Assembly: GCA_035222895.1 (NCBI GenBank)
Contig: JAVYIG010002359.1
Coordinates: forward strand, 186,001 to 250,000
Direction of reading: 5' to 3'
DNA length: 64,000 bases
Source of the DNA: Strongylocentrotus droebachiensis
Taxonomy: Eukaryota; Echinodermata; Echinoidea; Camarodonta; Strongylocentrotidae
Position numbers and translations under genes: made by a program
Part shown: one piece after another, positions 60,441-64,000 of the stretch
How positions within the stretch are numbered: the first letter of the stretch is position 1
How the letters are laid out: every line of letters begins with the position of its first letter
The notes under the pieces: model-generated
Seen by the model: the letters and a program-made list of their open reading frames with translations, nothing else
Databases searched by the model: none
What the model was told of the DNA's origin: nothing

Positions 60441-62243
60441 CACCCGCATGCATACTGTCTGTCTCGTACATGGGACATCGTTAATAACTCAGTGCACACA
60501 TTGTGTCTCCATTGCTATGTGCTAGCTATCAGAGGGAGAAAGCTCTTGTCATATGATTAGATTCATAGAAAAGAGAATACCGCAAACGCTGATGCACCTT
60601 TTTGGAACGATAATAACATCCATAGCGTGAAAAATCATTCTTGGTGGAGAATTTCTCTTTCATCGAAGGTTGCCATAATAACAGAACGCCGGAACCGCCT
60701 CTTCCTCGAAGGAAAGGTGGTGGTTTGGGGGGCAAGTGTGCCTCATGGGCATGGCAGCGTATGAGATAGGAGTACCCTGTCGTGGTTCCTCACGCAAGAG
60801 GACGATACCTGCGCATTGGAACACCCAAGGGGAATGGCAAGCCTAGTGGAGCAAGCTGATCGACATGTGCATGTATAATGAATGGAGTGACACTGCCTAC
60901 ATACGGCTTCGGTGTGAAGAATATATCCACATCTCATGGTGATAACCTGACGCAATTGTGCAGGGCTCGGTCTTACTGCAACAGTGTCTCCGGCAGCTCA
61001 GAGACACATTTCTTAATCCCTGGTGGACACCTAATGCTTGCGGCATTACTCATTTCCCATCATCTTCCTCCGGAATTCATACAACCGGTGGCGCCGCCAT
61101 TTGTGAGTTATTGATATTCAAGGTGAACTCAGCGCAATATTCTCCTCTTTAATTGTTTATCATCATAAATACAATGTTTGTTTTAAATGTGCAATAGCTT
61201 CAATTGACTAGACTGTTGCTTTATGACTATCCCATTCATCAAGCCTCCTTGCAAGGCCAGATATCAAAGGACGTCTGTCTTGACGTGTCAGAAACTTGAT
61301 GTAGTGCTTCAAAGAGACATGACTTATGACATATGTGAACTGCACTGCCTATAACCTGCAGGTTCCTAGACAATCATGAAATAACTTGCGACATAAGAAG
61401 CTGATACGAAAGCCTCGTATTCCAGTAGATGCTATTATACTTTACTAGAAAGAGACAATTAATAGTAAAACATATTGCACATTCTCCAAAGAAGCTTTCA
61501 TGTAACAAGTGCACCTTAAAGCGAGATAAAGAAGTGCAATTGAAAGCATTTAACCTACACTTATAGAAAAGCAAGCAACAGATTTCTTTTACGATTGTAT
61601 ATATTAATTTTGTCATTTTAAAGTTACTTCCAAAGTTTTTGCCTATGCAATTTATGTTGGTTTCTTTTTTTTAAAGAATTTTGCGTGTTTTTTTAATTTC
61701 TAAACATTTTTGGTGCCTCATTGCGTATATTTTGTTTGTTAGAGATTATTTTTTAACAGATTTAAATATCTAAAATCATTTTGTTCTGCTGCTTATTGCT
61801 GTCTCTGTAAATCTTCCACTGGAACAAGTTATTAGTTTTGCATTTGAGTTCATAAACAAGGACCGTAGCTCATGTTGATGGTTGAAGCAACAAGTCACTC
61901 TGATTCTGAACTCACAAGTGATTACATAACAACTTAAGAGCACTGGAAGCAACACTATTGCTTTACTTTCACATGTCTTTGAGTGTAGTTCAAAGACGAC
62001 TCTTCACATACATGCACAAACTAGACTTTATAGTCTGAACACATCAGGAAACAAACCTGAACACTGATTCCTTAGAGTTTTCGGCAAGCTCTCCAAGAAC
62101 TTCTGCGGGCTTGGAAGCCTCTTGGATCAAGTGTTCATCGCCAAGTTCTGGATTATTCATCTATTCTATTGGATATGGAAAGAGATACGTCTATGGAATA
62201 AGGAGACATTTCAAAACGATTTCTTGGTCGGGGTATAGTCACA

Positions 62244-62324
62244 ATGACATGGGCAAAGCGAGACCGTGGATCGTATTCGTCAGTCAGTCAGTTTGATCCC
62301 GATTACCACATGTCGACCGACGAG
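62244..62324 (+). CDS. Alternative first coding exon of gene B, or first exon of a neighbouring gene
   Basis: The ATG opens MTWAKRDRGSYSSVSQFDPD followed by YHMSTDE, 27 codons, closed by GAG|GTACGT in phase 0. An in-frame TAA lies 45 bp upstream (62199), so this is a genuine start exon rather than an internal one. The 200 bp before it reads as GC-richer unique sequence that could be 5' leader. Because exon 2 of gene B also ends in phase 0, both upstream exons and this one could splice to the same downstream exon, the usual arrangement for alternative promoters. The downstream exon lies outside the window, so the link is inferred. Confidence 0.55.
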
Positions 62325-64000
62325 GTACGTTCTTATATCCTATAAAGCGATGTATAAAATAGCTTTCAAATGATGCTTTTTTCCCGGCTAATACCCAAAA
62401 AACAATTATAATTATATGTATCTTCTTAAAACATGACCACAAGGACTTCCCCTAATGTATTGAGTTTAAAACATGTTGTAATTACAGTTAACGTGTATGG
62501 ACAATATATTCAGTCTGTGCGATGGAGATATACTGCGAATCTCGATCTCAATTAATAGCAAATTGACAACATGGGTCTATGCCTCATTCCAAACAAAGAA
62601 GCCTGCATTTGCAAGTATGAAGTGTTTCTTGCTTTATTTATAAATAATTCTTTTTTAACCTTTTTTTTCTCCCTTTACAATCTCTGAAATATTTTGACAG
62701 TTTGTTGTGTAAAGTTTGTTTTCGTTCATTTTTTCACTTTTCAATATCGGAGCTTGCTTCGTGATGAGCTACCAGGTGTATACGGTGCACATCACCGGGA
62801 ACAGGGGTACACGGTTAGAAAGGGGGGTATGAGAGAGAGAGAGAGAAATATAGGAGTGAACGCCAGCAAGTCTTGAGTACATGGGTGTGTGGCGCATGCT
62901 TTGACAGTGATTCAATTCACATTGCAGTCTTGTTCGACTTTTGGGATGTGAATTCAGTGCTTTTCCTTTGGAACTCTTCTGGTGAATATTTGAATTAAAA
63001 ACCTTTCAAGGTACTTTGTCCCATTTGCAGCCAACGATCCAACATCAAAATCTGTAGAACTTAGCAGGAATTATGAATATATGTCACGTTTGTCCTATCT
63101 GTGAAATATAAACGTCAGTAGTGTCCAAATATTTAAATTATGCAAGGAAACCTGTATACTTTCAAGACTTCACTGTCAGACACTATTGAGTGACTGACTG
63201 ACTTCTTTTTTTTCTTTGGTAATAACATGTTGTAAAGGGTACATGAGCATTTGTCTACATCATTCACCCACTACTTGTAATGGTCAAAATTAAACTGATT
63301 GAATTTGTGCAACACAAAACATACAACCCTTCGGTAAAAGGGTCTGAAAATTAGACTATTACTTTAGTGATTGCAATCACTAAAGTCGATTCGACAACTA
63401 ATGGTCGTTATTTTCCTACTTAAACTTTATAGACATTTTCAAGCCCTTTCGTTTTGAGGGAAGTTCTAAATTAGTATTATCTTTCAAATGCCGTTGGAAT
63501 TGAACCTTTTCTCTTTTTTTGGCCTGCAAATCGGACATGGTACCTTTAAGAGGTCATCCAATACATTCTATGTCAACAGCTTGTGCGAAGTTGACTGTAT
63601 GTCATGTCCTTGTGCTGCCCACACATTTCAAAAGGTGTGAGGCACAAGGCTGCTGAAGTTGCATTAGGTTGATGTATTGAAAGTTTCAAAAGGATGACAT
63701 ATATTAGGATATCTTTGAACTTTGCATAGAATCAATGATTTGTACCGTCGAATCAAAGATTTATACCAAAGCTCATGTTTATCTTGTAGCAGATTCGCAA
63801 CATTGTAAGACAATGTTGTAGGATGCCAAGGCCTTCACAAAAACCTGAAAGATCTGCAACATGGTGATTTTGTTTTTGGTGCCTTTTTCTTTGTCAGTTT
63901 CTTCTTCAGTTTCTTCAGTGTAAGGAATTGATGCATGACAATTTTCACTCTTGACTCCCATTTTAATAACATCTCAGATCTTCATATCTCCAGTTAGAGA
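62325..64000 (+). other. Right edge: intron after the alternative first exon
   Basis: AT-rich, with a perfect palindrome at 63361-63386 and no convincing exon. The next exon of gene B must lie beyond the window if the model is right. Confidence 0.5.
63361..63386. repeat. Perfect 26-bp palindrome
   Basis: ACTTTAGTGATTG is followed immediately by its exact reverse complement, with no loop. Such loop-free palindromes can be cruciform-prone or a dimeric protein site. Confidence 0.85.

Larger units (their letters stand above)
49224..62243 (+). other. Intronic DNA of gene B up to the alternative first exon
   Basis: AT-rich sequence. Besides the listed elements it holds a poly-T/poly-G junction at about 56790-56830 and CA/CT microsatellites at 60320-60440. 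Unique, balanced-composition stretches at about 54.0-55.2, 55.9-56.3, 59.1-59.5 and 60.6-61.1 kb show no exon I can defend. Confidence 0.5.

Noticed and set aside
63779-63961. Minus-strand 60-codon frame with a charged N-terminal part
   Set aside because: No partner exons, the potential donor (GTTTTT) is poor, and the second half has no coding character.

Overview
This is a 64-kb piece of an AT-rich, repeat-dense animal nuclear genome. It has spliced genes with GT-AG introns, tRNA-derived SINEs with (ATT)n or (AAG)n tails, many short DNA transposons with terminal inverted repeats (TIRs), and constant short palindromes of the TACATGTA and TACCGGTA type. That mix resembles a marine invertebrate deuterostome, most likely an echinoderm such as a sea urchin. 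The species assignment is inference; no sequence search was possible. There is no operon structure, no rRNA, no CRISPR array, and no recognisable virus-like or LTR element.

Protein-coding content is sparse. Gene A lies on the minus strand at the left edge. Three coding exons (3646-3818, 1472-1655, 817-941) join in a consistent frame behind a start codon with an in-frame stop just upstream; the gene continues off the left edge. Gene B lies on the plus strand. It has a first coding exon at 20098-20190 and a second at 49125-49223, both phase 0, separated by a 28.9-kb intron. A further ATG-bearing, phase-0 exon at 62244-62324 ends in a good donor and has an in-frame stop upstream. It is best read as an alternative first exon of gene B or the first exon of a neighbour, and the gene runs off the right edge. 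I cannot name either protein. A and B point away from each other across about 16.3 kb. Weaker exon candidates lie at 8505-8539 (-), 51914-52114 (-) and 58278-58340 (+).

Layout: 1-3.8 kb is gene A, with one Harbinger-like MITE. 3.8-20.1 kb is the intergenic stretch. It holds a second copy of that MITE, a 2.55-kb element with long TIRs, a dense block of trinucleotide and dinucleotide microsatellites (8.6-15.9 kb), a 223-bp tandem duplication, a broken THAP zinc-finger sequence at 14.3 kb and the 3' end of a LINE-like element near 18.2-18.8 kb. 20.2-49.1 kb is the giant intron. It holds SINEs, a tandem-repeat element of the pearl/Helentron-like type (24.9-26.3 kb), a 1.07-kb minisatellite with a 30-bp unit (35.25-36.32 kb), and at least seven short TIR elements, several with intact target-site duplications. 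49.2-64 kb is more intron with a G-quadruplex-prone stretch, dispersed repeats, one SINE and a perfect 26-bp palindrome.

I found no previously undescribed multi-gene system. The items most worth following are the two unidentified spliced genes (one with a probable alternative promoter), the 2.55-kb TIR element, and the set of young-looking MITEs whose TIRs and target-site duplications can be read directly.
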